Below, piece after piece: positions 6,372-14,215 of a stretch of DNA of 34,453 bases. The position numbers were made by a program, and so were the translations under genes. The stretch comes from an uncultured Bacilli bacterium. Its GTDB lineage: Bacteria > Bacillota_I > Bacilli_A > RF39 > UBA660. The notes beneath the pieces were generated by a model. It saw nothing but the letters and a program-made list of their open reading frames with translations. It ran no database searches and was not told the DNA's origin. The DNA is taken from assembly GCA_947589495.1 (NCBI GenBank), contig CANQAK010000008.1, positions 1-34,453 on the forward strand, read 5' to 3'. Positions within the stretch are counted from its first letter, which is position 1, and each line of letters begins with the position of its first letter.

Positions 6372-8351
6372 ATGGAAAATCAAGATGATAATAAATTTTT
6401 AGGAGAAGAAAAAATATCTAAATTACTTTTAAAATTTTCTATACCATGTATTTTATCATTACTTATAAGTTCTCTATATAATATTGTAGATCAAATATTT
6501 ATAGGTAATAGTAAATTAAATTATTTAGGTAATGCTGCTACTGGCGTTGTTTATCCAATAACAATTATTGCTGTGGCTTTTGCTTGGTGTTTTGGTGATG
6601 GTGCAGCTGCCTACTTATCTTTATGTCAAGGTAGAGGTGATACTAAAAATGCACATAAATCAATAGGAAATAGCATATTAGTAACTTTAATTATTAGCAT
6701 TATATTTCTAATTTTAGGATTTATTTTTAAAGATCAATTGTTATACTTATTTGGAGCTAGTGATAAAAGTATAAACTTAGCGAGAGATTATTATGTAATT
6801 ATTTTAGCAGCAATACCAATATATATGCTAGGTAATAGTATGAATGCTGTAATTCGTGCTGATGGATCACCTAAATTTTCAATGGCCTCAACTTCTATTG
6901 GAGCAATCATTAATATTATTTTAGATCCAATATTTATTTTTACATTTGATTGGGGTATTAAAGGAGCTGCTTATGCAACAGTTATTGGTCAAATTGGAAC
7001 TTTGATAATTTCTATTATATATTATATTAGTAAAACTAAAACTTTTAAATTATGTAAGGATAGTTTTAAAATAAATTTTCATATATTTAAAAATGTTATA
7101 AAATTAGGAATATCTACTTTTATTACTCAAATGAGTATTGTTATTATTTCATTAGTTTGTAACATTATGTTAGCAAAATATGGAGCATTAAGTAAATATG
7201 GAGCTGATATTCCAATTGCAGTTATTGGAATAACTATGAAAGTGTTCTCAATCGTTATAAATATAATAGTTGGTTTAATTTTAGGAGCTCAACCTATATT
7301 AGGTTATAACTTTGGTGCTAAAAATATTAAGCGTGTTAAAGAAACATTTAAAAAAGTTGTTATAATTGCTTCTTTAATTGGGATTATTTCAACAATTATC
7401 TTTGAAATATGTCCTCAAGTTATTATAAGAATTTTTGGTTCTAATGAAAATTTATATATGGAATTTTCTGTATTAACATTTAGATTATTTTTAATGCTTG
7501 TTACCTTTACTTGTTTAATTAAATTATGTTCAATCTTTTTTCAAGCCGTTGGAGAACCATTAAAAGCTGCAATTGTATCTTTAGCAAGAGATATTGTATT
7601 TTTTGTACCGCTTGTTATTATACTTCCTAAATATATGGAAATTAAAGGTGTTTTAATTGCAGCTCCTATTGCAGATATGCTTGGAATAATAGTAACCATT
7701 ATTTTAGTTAAGAATTTCTTTAAGAATTTAGATGAAAAAAGAGAAGATAATACTGAAAAAGAATATTTACAAAATTCTAAAAAGGGAGTTATTATTACTA
7801 TTGCTAGAACTCATGGAAGTCAAGGAAAAGCTATTGGAGAATTAGTTGCTAAAAAATTAAATATTCCATATTATTATAAAGAAATGACTCTTCTTGCTGC
7901 TCAAGAAAGTGGATTAGATAAAGAATTTGTTTCAGATATTAATAAAAATCAAAATATTTTACATGATTTATATTTAACATCTTCTCCAGTAAAATATGCA
8001 ATTAAAGCCCAAGATAAAGTAATTAAAATGATTGCAAATAAAGGTTCATGTGTAATAGTGGGACGTGCTGCTGACTATGTTTTAAGAAATTATGAGAATG
8101 TAATTAAAATATTTATTTATGCTCCACTTCCATATCGTATTAAAAATATAATGGAAATGTATAAAGATTCTAAAAATGAAGCTAGAAAAAATATAGAAAA
8201 ATCTGATAAAAATAGAGCAAGTTATTATGAATTAATTTCTGGACAAACTTGGGGAAAAACTGAAAATTATGATTTATGTATTGATTCAAGTATTGGAAAA
8301 GAAAAAACTGCTCAAATTATTTATGAATACATTAAAAACATTACAAAATAA
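6372..8351 (+). CDS. MATE-family multidrug exporter fused to a cytidylate-kinase-like domain
   Basis: A 659-residue protein with two parts. Residues 1 to about 450 are a MATE transporter with about 12 hydrophobic segments and family blocks such as PCILSLLISSLYNIVDQIFIG, ADGSPKFSMASTSIGAIINI and GAQPILGYNFGAKN. MATE proteins expel cationic drugs or metabolites using Na+ or H+. After a charged linker, residues about 471-659 match the cytidylate-kinase-like family: ITIARTHGSQGKAIGELVAKKL stands where the P-loop lies, followed by CVIVGRAADYVLR. The P-loop is degenerate (HGSQGK), so kinase activity is uncertain. No stop or frameshift separates the parts. The start has AAAGGAGGAAG upstream. The C-terminal domain may sense nucleotides or phosphorylate a substrate before export; this is inference. 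Confidence 0.85.
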   Translation: MENQDDNKFLGEEKISKLLLKFSIPCILSLLISSLYNIVDQIFIGNSKLNYLGNAATGVVYPITIIAVAFAWCFGDGAAAYLSLCQGRGDTKNAHKSIGNSILVTLIISIIFLILGFIFKDQLLYLFGASDKSINLARDYYVIILAAIPIYMLGNSMNAVIRADGSPKFSMASTSIGAIINIILDPIFIFTFDWGIKGAAYATVIGQIGTLIISIIYYISKTKTFKLCKDSFKINFHIFKNVIKLGISTFITQMSIVIISLVCNIMLAKYGALSKYGADIPIAVIGITMKVFSIVINIIVGLILGAQPILGYNFGAKNIKRVKETFKKVVIIASLIGIISTIIFEICPQVIIRIFGSNENLYMEFSVLTFRLFLMLVTFTCLIKLCSIFFQAVGEPLKAAIVSLARDIVFFVPLVIILPKYMEIKGVLIAAPIADMLGIIVTIILVKNFFKNLDEKREDNTEKEYLQNSKKGVIITIARTHGSQGKAIGELVAKKLNIPYYYKEMTLLAAQESGLDKEFVSDINKNQNILHDLYLTSSPVKYAIKAQDKVIKMIANKGSCVIVGRAADYVLRNYENVIKIFIYAPLPYRIKNIMEMYKDSKNEARKNIEKSDKNRASYYELISGQTWGKTENYDLCIDSSIGKEKTAQIIYEYIKNITK

Positions 8352-8383
8352 CTATTTATAATGACTAATCTTTTTATTATAAA

Positions 8384-8412
8384 TTGACAATAAATTTTTA
8401 AAAAAATATAAT
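8384..8412 (+). promoter_or_regulatory. Consensus sigma-A promoter of the TSCPD gene
   Basis: Perfect TTGACA (8384-8389), 17-base spacer and perfect TATAAT (8407-8412), suggesting strong expression. Confidence 0.85.
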
Positions 8413-8437
8413 AAAAGAGATTTAATGGAGGGTTGTT

Positions 8438-8695
8438 ATGAAATATAAATTTAAAACTGAAAATACATGTGCTAAATTTATTGAGTTTGAATTAAATGAT
8501 GATATTGTTACAAATGTTAAATTTTTATCAGGAGGATGTCCAGGTAATTTACAAGCATTACCAAAACTTGTTGAAGGAATGACTGTAAAAGATATTGAAG
8601 AAAAACTAGGTGGTATTATGTGTGGAGTTAAAAAAACTTCATGTGCTGATCAATTAGCTAAGGCAGTTAAACAAGCTTATCAAAAATCAAAATAA
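8438..8695 (+). CDS. TSCPD-domain protein (TIGR03905-like)
   Basis: An 85-residue protein of the stand-alone TSCPD family. It has the cysteine positions typical of the group: GGCPGN near residue 34, MCGVKKTSCADQLA near 67-79, and an N-terminal TENTCAK. The domain also occurs at the C-terminus of some ribonucleotide reductases, where the cysteines may bind metal or act in redox; the role of the free form is unknown. The GGAGG ribosome site and the consensus promoter predict abundant product. It is a single-gene unit closed by a strong terminator. Confidence 0.9.
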   Translation: MKYKFKTENTCAKFIEFELNDDIVTNVKFLSGGCPGNLQALPKLVEGMTVKDIEEKLGGIMCGVKKTSCADQLAKAVKQAYQKSK

Positions 8696-8705
8696 TATAT
8701 AAATG

Positions 8706-8742
8706 AAAAAAGTAGAAAGCAAAAATTCTACTTTTTCTTTTT
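8706..8742. terminator. Bidirectional terminator
   Basis: Eleven-pair stem AAAAAGTAGAA/TTCTACTTTTT with T runs on both strands. It ends the TSCPD gene (plus) and the CmpB-like gene (minus), whose TAG stop at 8728-8730 lies inside the stem. Confidence 0.8.
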
Positions 8743-9387
8743 CTTTTTTTTAATAACTTGAAGTTTGGGAAAAGAATTAATTAATCTTGAATATAATGAT
8801 TTATTCATTTCATCTACTTCTTTTCTTACATATTCAGTTACTTTTTCAGTGTTATCTTTTCGAACTAATTGAGCCATTTCTTTAAATTTCCATATAATTT
8901 TAAAAGAAATACATATATCAACAATAAATATTATTAAAAGAATTATACCAATGATTATAAGAATATTATTAGGAATTATATTTACAAGTTTATAAATTAA
9001 AGGATTTATAACATACATAACAAGCATACAACCAAATCCAAAAGGAATTAAATTTTCTAAACAAACTCTACCATTAATATTAAATTTTTTATGTGAATAA
9101 TCCCACCATCTAGTTTTAAATAATTTTTCTAAAATAAAACTTACAATATATTCTATAATTGCACATAATGTTACTGACATTACAAATAAACCAACTGGTT
9201 TAGATATATAATTTTTTAAAAGCCAAGATACAAGTAATAAAGCAATACCATATATGGGACAATATGGTCCGATTAAAAAGCCACGATTTACAAATTTTTT
9301 CTCATGAAATAAAGTGTCACCAACTTCAACAAACCATCCCATTAAAGAATAAATTATAAAAATTATAAAATATTTTATAAAATTCAT
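8728..9387 (-). CDS. CmpB-type putative ABC transporter permease (integral membrane protein)
   Basis: A 219-residue membrane protein of the ABC_trans_CmpB family (PF06541). Characteristic segments are YSLMGWFVEV near the N-terminus, NRGFLIGPYCPIYG, RWWDYSHKKFNINGRVCLENLIPFG, and about six hydrophobic helices. The family is widespread in Firmicutes; its transport role is only predicted and no ATPase lies nearby. The start is put at the ATG at 9385-9387 because GAGGTG lies just before it. The ATG 12 bases upstream overlaps this ribosome site and has none of its own. The C-terminus ends in a run of lysines. Confidence 0.85.
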   Translation of the reverse strand: MNFIKYFIIFIIYSLMGWFVEVGDTLFHEKKFVNRGFLIGPYCPIYGIALLLVSWLLKNYISKPVGLFVMSVTLCAIIEYIVSFILEKLFKTRWWDYSHKKFNINGRVCLENLIPFGFGCMLVMYVINPLIYKLVNIIPNNILIIIGIILLIIFIVDICISFKIIWKFKEMAQLVRKDNTEKVTEYVRKEVDEMNKSLYSRLINSFPKLQVIKKKKKKK

Positions 9388-9446
9388 AGAACACCTCATA
9401 ATTCATTATAACATACTTTTTATATATTTAATTATATTATAGTTAA

Positions 9447-9472
9447 ATAAAAAAAAGTCTAAATGTAGACTT
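9447..9472 (-). terminator. Intrinsic terminator of the amidase-LysM gene
   Basis: Stem AAGTCTA/TAGACTT with a 4-base loop and a run of eight Ts on the minus strand, overlapping the stop codon. Confidence 0.75.
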
Positions 9473-10398
9473 AATTTATTATTAATGTTTGACCAATTGA
9501 TAAAGTATTGCTTGTTAAATTATTTAATTTTTTTATTTCATCAACAGTGGTATTAAAATTTTTAGCAATTTGATATAAAGTATCTCCACTTTTTACTATA
9601 TAAGTTTTATTATTTTTTGTTTCAGATGGAATTTTTAAAACTTGATTTATACTTAATGTATTACTAGTTAAGTTATTAAATTCTTTTAATTCGTTAACAG
9701 AAACTCCATATTTATTAGCTATACTGTATAAAGTATCACCTTGTTTTACAGTGTATGTATTTTCATTTAAAGGCATTGATGGGGAAATTTTTAAAACTTG
9801 ACCTATAGATAATGTATTACTGGTTAAATTATTTAATTCTTTTAATTCATCAACACTTAAATTATATTTTCTAGCTATGCTATAAAGGGTATCACCAGAT
9901 TTAACAGTATAAGTATCAGAAGAAGTTTTTTCCATTTGAGTAGGAATATATAAAAGTTGACCAATTGACAAAGTATTACTTTTTAAATTATTAGCATTCT
10001 TAATATCATCAACAGTTATTCCAAATTTACGTGCAATCCCCCATAAAGTATCATTTTTTTGAACTACATAGTATTCTTCAGCATTCAGAGGTTTATATGG
10101 AACTCCAATATATTCAGCGATAGCTTTAACAACAGCTTCAGCCATTTCTTCCCAATTGTTTTTTATTTGATTAACATCATCATTATTTGAATCAACAAAA
10201 CCATATTCAACAATTATTGATTCATTGTTAGGAGTATCTCTTAAAATATAATAGTAGTCTTTTGCTGGATTACTAGGTAATCTTCTTTGATAGTATTTAC
10301 GAACATTTTGACCAGTTTTTTCAAGTTCAGTGGCAATTTTTTTAGAAAGTGCGTCGCTATTTCTTAAAGCATAAATTATTTCAGCACCATCACCACCT
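9471..10398 (-). pseudogene. 3' part of a disrupted N-acetylmuramoyl-L-alanine amidase with four LysM repeats
   Basis: The frame is open from the element boundary at 10398 down to the TAA at 9471. The first 84 residues, beginning GGDGAEIIYALRNSD, are the C-terminal half of an Amidase_3 domain with the catalytic region IIVEYGFVDS. Four LysM repeats of about 44 residues follow, each with a (D/N)TLxxIAxxx core and a TLSIGQ-like end, and would bind peptidoglycan. The N-terminal third is 9.66 kb away at 20050-20324, beyond the inserted element. An internal ATG at 10145 could start a LysM-only piece, but it has no ribosome site. The fragment alone lacks the zinc ligands and should be inactive. Confidence 0.9.
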
Positions 10399-10416
10399 GG
10401 GGATAGTCAATGTGTA
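10375..10416. other. Element-chromosome junction attL-type site
   Basis: Here the amidase sequence (left) meets element sequence (right). The shared core CCACCT is at 10393-10398. To its right is the element arm GGGGATAGTCAATGTGTA (10399-10416), which is the inverted partner of the arm at the other end. The left side is amidase coding sequence for ALRNSD and upstream residues. Confidence 0.85.
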
Positions 10417-10431
10417 ACAAATTAAAATTGT

Positions 10432-11507
10432 TTATGATATAATTATTTCTTGGTCTATTTCATAATTAATAGGTTTTTTAAAATAACTTAAATATGTTTT
10501 TTGATTTATTACACGTAATTTTGGGTTTTCTAAATCATAAATATAATATGTATAAGCATTTTTATGTTTACAAATAAATTCATCTTCATTGGCAGAGATA
10601 TAAAACTTAATTCTGTTATTACCATTTGATTTATTTGTTTTTACTTCAATAAAAAATTCATTTCCTTCAAAATCATAACTTTTAATATCATAACCAGCAC
10701 CCTCATTTAAAAGATACGTTTTTTCTACTTTCTTTTGCAAATTTGGATATTCTTTTAAAGTTTCTATTTCATAATTATAAGCTAACTCTTCACCAGTTTT
10801 TCCAATATCAATTTTTATTTTAGTTAAATTTATATGATTTCTAGGAGAGAGATTTCTTGATTTTTTATGTTTTGAGTGAGTTTTACTTTCTGCAATTTCA
10901 ATTTTTGTTAAACATTTATCAGATAAGTCATCTGATTCTTTTAAATTTAATTTTTTATATAATTCTTGATAAGTATTAAAAAAAGGATGATTATATATTT
11001 TTCATTTTCATATAAATCTAAAATATGACTCTTTTCAATTTTTTCTATAAAACTTTCTAAAAACATTGTACCATAATAAGTGTTAAACCAATTATTTTTA
11101 AAAAACTTTCGATCTAATTGATTATGTTTTACAGCCCAATAAAATTTCTTTAGTAATACACCACTTAAAGGCATTACATATTTTTTTCCCGATAAATTAT
11201 TTTTTTCAATTTCTTTTTGACGTTTTAATTCTTCATCAATAAGAAAAAGTTCTTGATAATTTAAATTTAAATATTCATATATAACTTTTATTTTTTTAGA
11301 TTTCATTTGTTCTAAAAGTGGAATACAAAAATTGCTATAATAATCTGAAAATGACATATTATTAAACATAACATAATAAAATAAATATTCATCAACATAA
11401 AGTTTTATATTAGAAATAAATTGTTTTCTAGTTTTTGTAATAACATTTTCTTTTAATCCATATAATTCTGCTACTTCTTTATTGGTAATTTTTTCTTTTA
11501 AAAACAA
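10432..11507 (-). pseudogene. DUF3883 nuclease-like gene, frameshifted and possibly lacking its start
   Basis: Two overlapping frames together give one protein. The upstream part (11507 to about 11010) has an N-terminal helix-turn-helix-like stretch (ITNKEVAELYGL) and a helical middle. The downstream part ends in a DUF3883 domain with GKTGEELAYNYE, GAGYDIKSYDFEGN and FFIEVKT, the D...ExK pattern of PD-(D/E)xK nucleases. Adding one A in the run GAAAAAT near 11006-11012 joins them as NEKIYNHPFFNTYQELYKK, so one base is missing in the gene or in the assembly. No ATG, GTG or TTG lies upstream of the TTG at 11507 although the frame stays open for 14 more codons (LTEQDW just before it). The 5' end thus looks damaged at the 18-bp repeat. 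Confidence 0.75.
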
Positions 11508-11530
11508 TTGTTTCCAATCTTGTTCAGTTA

Positions 11531-11548
11531 AAGGGGATGTTAGAAAAT
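11531..11548. repeat. Left copy of an 18-bp perfect inverted repeat
   Basis: AAGGGGATGTTAGAAAAT. Its exact reverse complement is at 11890-11907, so the pair bounds a 377-bp segment. The DUF3883 reading frame becomes homologous-looking (LTEQDW) right at the outer edge of this copy. Confidence 0.85.
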
Positions 11549-11707
11549 AAATAAATTATTTTCTTGACATCTTCTTTTTTAAAATTTTACTTATGGATAA
11601 TGTTTTATCCTTGATTTTTAGCAGAAAAGATTAATATTTTGTTTACAATTTGTACTATTTAACAAATTAAAATTTAACTTTTTTATTAATATATTTTTAT
11701 TCATTTT

Positions 11708-11735
11708 TTGATTTCCTTAAACAATATAGTATAAG
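11708..11735 (+). promoter_or_regulatory. Possible promoter of the plus-strand small RNA
   Basis: -35 TTGATT (11708-11713), 16-base spacer, -10 TATAAG (11730-11735). Moderate match in a very AT-rich stretch. Confidence 0.4.
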
Positions 11736-11741
11736 GAACTA

Positions 11742-11846
11742 GAAAAAATGATTTATTTATATTAAAATATCTATGTGATATTGATTTTCTAGACAAAAAT
11801 CATTTCATTAAAAGTGCCCTTAATCTCTAAGATTAAAGGCTTTTTT
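11742..11846 (+). ncRNA. Candidate plus-strand small RNA inside the element
   Basis: About 105 bases from the predicted start to the end of a terminator. Possible stems are CTAGAAAA/TTTTCTAG enclosing AATATC/GATATT, then the terminator GCCCTTAATC/GATTAAAGGC (one mismatch) and six Ts. It is the only plus-strand transcription unit seen in the element and contains no gene. Function is unknown; it could be an antisense regulator or a remnant of something replaced here. Confidence 0.4.
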
Positions 11847-11860
11847 GAAATTACCTAAAT

Positions 11861-11902
11861 AAAAAAAGATGTTAGAACTTGTTATTGTAATTTTCTAACA
11901 TC
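11861..11902 (-). terminator. Intrinsic terminator of the 188-residue gene
   Basis: Perfect ten-pair stem GATGTTAGAA/TTCTAACATC followed by seven Ts on the minus strand. The upstream arm is part of the coding end (DVRKLQ and stop) of the gene. The DUF3883 gene therefore needs read-through or its own promoter. Confidence 0.75.
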
Positions 11903-12448
11903 CCCTTTTTCTTTTTTTAACAACAAAGAATTATAAAAATTTTTATTATTATTTCTCTCATCTATATAAAAATCATATTCTTCATATTCTATTAAATCTA
12001 ATATTTTAAAAATAGATACTTTATTTAATAGATGAATATCTAAATGAAATTTTAAAGTTTTTTTTCTTTTATTATTGTAATTATGCAAACCAATTTTCAC
12101 TAGTTTTATTTGTGTATGATTTATTTTATCATTATTTTTTACAAAAATATTTCTAATGTTTAAAAGATTATATTCTAATGAATTAACTATTTTAGTTACA
12201 ACTATACGAAAAGCCAATTCAATTTTTTCTGTTAAAATATAATTTTTATGCCATACTCTATAATAATGATAATTAATCTTAGTTAAATTTTGTTCAGTTA
12301 TATCATTACTATTTAATTCAATTATTAAATCATATTCATTTTCATAATAATCATCAACTTTATATCTTTCCCAATTTTTATCAATTAAACTTATAATAGA
12401 TGAATCAAAAATATCGTTATCTAAAACTATTTTTATATTTTGTGCCAT
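11882..12448 (-). CDS. Unknown 188-residue protein of the element
   Basis: Begins MAQNIKIVLDNDIFD and is rich in Asn, Lys, Ile and Tyr, with no membrane segment, signal peptide or known catalytic motif that I can see. It alternates predicted strands and helices and is likely a soluble cytoplasmic protein. The ribosome site GAGGTAGT precedes the ATG and the start is 23 bases after the recombinase stop, so it is translated from the same message. It may be a recombination accessory (directionality) factor or a further defence component. Large serine recombinases often have an accessory protein encoded nearby, but nothing in the residues proves it. Confidence 0.7.
   Translation of the reverse strand: MAQNIKIVLDNDIFDSSIISLIDKNWERYKVDDYYENEYDLIIELNSNDITEQNLTKINYHYYRVWHKNYILTEKIELAFRIVVTKIVNSLEYNLLNIRNIFVKNNDKINHTQIKLVKIGLHNYNNKRKKTLKFHLDIHLLNKVSIFKILDLIEYEEYDFYIDERNNNKNFYNSLLLKKEKGDVRKLQ
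11890..11907. repeat. Right copy of the 18-bp inverted repeat
   Basis: ATTTTCTAACATCCCCTT, the reverse complement of 11531-11548. It encodes the end of the 188-residue protein (KGDVRK) and forms part of its terminator stem. Inverting the segment would still give a stop codon right after KGDVRK. Confidence 0.85.
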
Positions 12449-12471
12449 ATTTACTACCTCATATTTAATTT

Positions 12472-14061
12472 TTATTTTAACATATTATTATTAAAATTGT
12501 ATAAAATTTCAATATTTTTATCTTTATCTATAATTATTTTATAAATAAGAGTTTGTATAAGTTTTCTTGTAGGATTTTCTATATTAATTAGATCTTTAAT
12601 TTTATCTTCGCATTTTTTTAAATTATCAGAAGAATTTGTTATAATTTTGTTATCTTCTTTTAATTTAATTTTTTCTTTTCGTAATTTAGTTAATAAAATT
12701 TCTGTTTCATTTGCAATTCTTTTATACATTTCTTCTGATATTAAACCTTTAAATTTATCTTCATAAAGTGTATCTAATTTATTAAGATATTCTTTTTCTT
12801 TTAAGTCTAATTCTTTTATTTTTTCTTGTATTTTAAAATTATTTCTTTTATTATCATTAATTTCACTAGCAATACTAGATAAATCCATGGCATTTAAATA
12901 TTTTTTACAAGTATTTTTAATTGTATCTAATAAATCATTTTCTAACTTATCATAAGGTATAAAATGTGGCTCACACATTCTTCTTTTTGGATCTCTTGAA
13001 TATCTATTACAATTAATAGTCCAATAATCTTGTTTCTTTTTATAGGTAATCGTAAGCATATTTTCACATTCTTTGCAAAATAATAAATTTTCAAAAAGTC
13101 TTTTTTTTCTTTTTGTGTTTGCTGTATAATTCGTTCTTTTAACATTATCTTGAACACGTTCAAATATAACTCTATCTACTATTGGTTCATGAGTATTTTT
13201 TACAATATCCCAATTACCTTTGGGAAGTGTCTTCTTCTTTTTAGATTTATAAGATACTTTCGTTTGAACACTTTGTACCATATCACCAACATACATTTGA
13301 TTTTTTAAAATTTTTTTAACGGATGATATAGTCCATATAGGATTATATTTATTTTTAGCATAGGGATTTTTTCTTTTAAGATTACTTGGAGTTTTAATTT
13401 TGCTTTCGTTTAGATAAGTTGTTATTGCAGATAATCCAACTCCTTCATATGCCATATCAAATATTTTTTTAACAACTGGTGCATATTCAGGATCAGGTAT
13501 TAAGTGTCCCTTATCATCTGGATCTCTTAAATACCCATAGCTTGGAGCACTACCTATAAACTTACCATTTCTTCTTTTATCATTTAAGACATTACGGATT
13601 TTTATCGAGTTTTGTTTACTATAATAATCATTACAAGCAAATATAAAAGTTGAAGAATCATTACTAGCTTGATTTACTGCATTATCATAACCTTCTTGCA
13701 TAGAAATAAATCTTATTCCATTTTCAGGAAAGAAATTTTCTACATAATAGCCAGTCATAATATGATCTCTTCCAAGTCTAGATAAATCTTTTACAATAAC
13801 TAAGTTGATACGTTTTTGTTTTATATCTTCAATCATTTTTGAAAATCCGGGACGTTCAAAATTAGTTCCAGAATAACCATCATCAACGTATTCGGATGCA
13901 AAGATAAAACCCTTTTCCTTTATAAAATTCATTAACATATTTCTTTGATTAAGGACACTCTCACTATCTGATTCGTAAGTTTTTCCTTCATCAGCCTCAG
14001 ATAATCTTATATATATTCCTGCTTTGTAAAACTCTGGCTCATTTTTTAAAGTGTTATACAA
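12472..14061 (-). CDS. Large serine recombinase (site-specific integrase)
   Basis: A 529-residue integrase that would cut and join attP and attB. The resolvase domain has the nucleophile region GIYIRLSEAD (S21) and the DLSRLGRD arginine motif near residue 93. A Recombinase domain follows (about 180-290), then a zinc ribbon with cysteine pairs in LLFCKECENM and in the NC...MC block. A lysine-rich coiled coil follows (about 400-480). This is the usual layout of large serine integrases. The TTG at 14061 is taken as start because AAAGGAGT lies upstream. It recognises, by inference, the 6-bp core and inverted arms at the element ends. Confidence 0.95.
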   Translation of the reverse strand: MYNTLKNEPEFYKAGIYIRLSEADEGKTYESDSESVLNQRNMLMNFIKEKGFIFASEYVDDGYSGTNFERPGFSKMIEDIKQKRINLVIVKDLSRLGRDHIMTGYYVENFFPENGIRFISMQEGYDNAVNQASNDSSTFIFACNDYYSKQNSIKIRNVLNDKRRNGKFIGSAPSYGYLRDPDDKGHLIPDPEYAPVVKKIFDMAYEGVGLSAITTYLNESKIKTPSNLKRKNPYAKNKYNPIWTISSVKKILKNQMYVGDMVQSVQTKVSYKSKKKKTLPKGNWDIVKNTHEPIVDRVIFERVQDNVKRTNYTANTKRKKRLFENLLFCKECENMLTITYKKKQDYWTINCNRYSRDPKRRMCEPHFIPYDKLENDLLDTIKNTCKKYLNAMDLSSIASEINDNKRNNFKIQEKIKELDLKEKEYLNKLDTLYEDKFKGLISEEMYKRIANETEILLTKLRKEKIKLKEDNKIITNSSDNLKKCEDKIKDLINIENPTRKLIQTLIYKIIIDKDKNIEILYNFNNNMLK

Positions 14062-14092
14062 GTTTTTCTACTCCTTTCTTTTTTGTATAACA

Positions 14093-14185
14093 CTACTCAT
14101 TATTAATCACACTTTTTATATAGTTAGTTATGAGTTCTATTATATTAGGAGAATCCTTTTTAAAAGTTTCTGTTATTTTAAACAT
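14093..14185 (-). CDS. Short 30-residue reading frame before the recombinase
   Basis: Starts at the ATG at 14183-14185 after a strong GAGGTGG site and ends in TAG 31 bases before the recombinase start. The product MFKITETFKKDSPNIIELI... has no membrane segment. Position and ribosome site suggest that it is translated and may couple translation into the recombinase or act as a small regulator. I do not recognise it. Confidence 0.5.
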   Translation of the reverse strand: MFKITETFKKDSPNIIELITNYIKSVINNE

Positions 14186-14215
14186 AAGCCACCTCATTAG
14201 AATTTTATGACTTTG

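Larger units (their letters stand above)
11549..11889. other. Intergenic segment between the inverted repeats
   Basis: No convincing protein gene. It holds a possible plus-strand small RNA with its own promoter and terminator, and the minus-strand terminator of the upstream gene. It also has an imperfect hairpin (about 11536-11570, with a T run on the plus strand) and a 28-codon minus-strand frame that starts after AAGGAAAT near 11704, which I do not trust. The segment could have been inverted or inserted. Confidence 0.5.

Noticed and set aside
9471-10145. A separate LysM protein starting at the ATG at 10145
   Set aside because: No ribosome site there, and the frame continues upstream through a clear Amidase_3 half to the element boundary.
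11620-11710. 28-codon minus-strand frame starting near 11704
   Set aside because: It has AAGGAAAT upstream, but its composition is that of random AT-rich sequence and it ends without relation to other features.
11531-11907. Segment as a MITE-type transposable element
   Set aside because: No target-site duplication is seen outside the repeats, and one repeat is part of a gene end and its terminator; inversion or local copying fits as well.
12942-13163. Alternative minus-strand frame inside the recombinase gene
   Set aside because: Overlaps the zinc-ribbon coding region of a full-length recombinase; a shadow frame.
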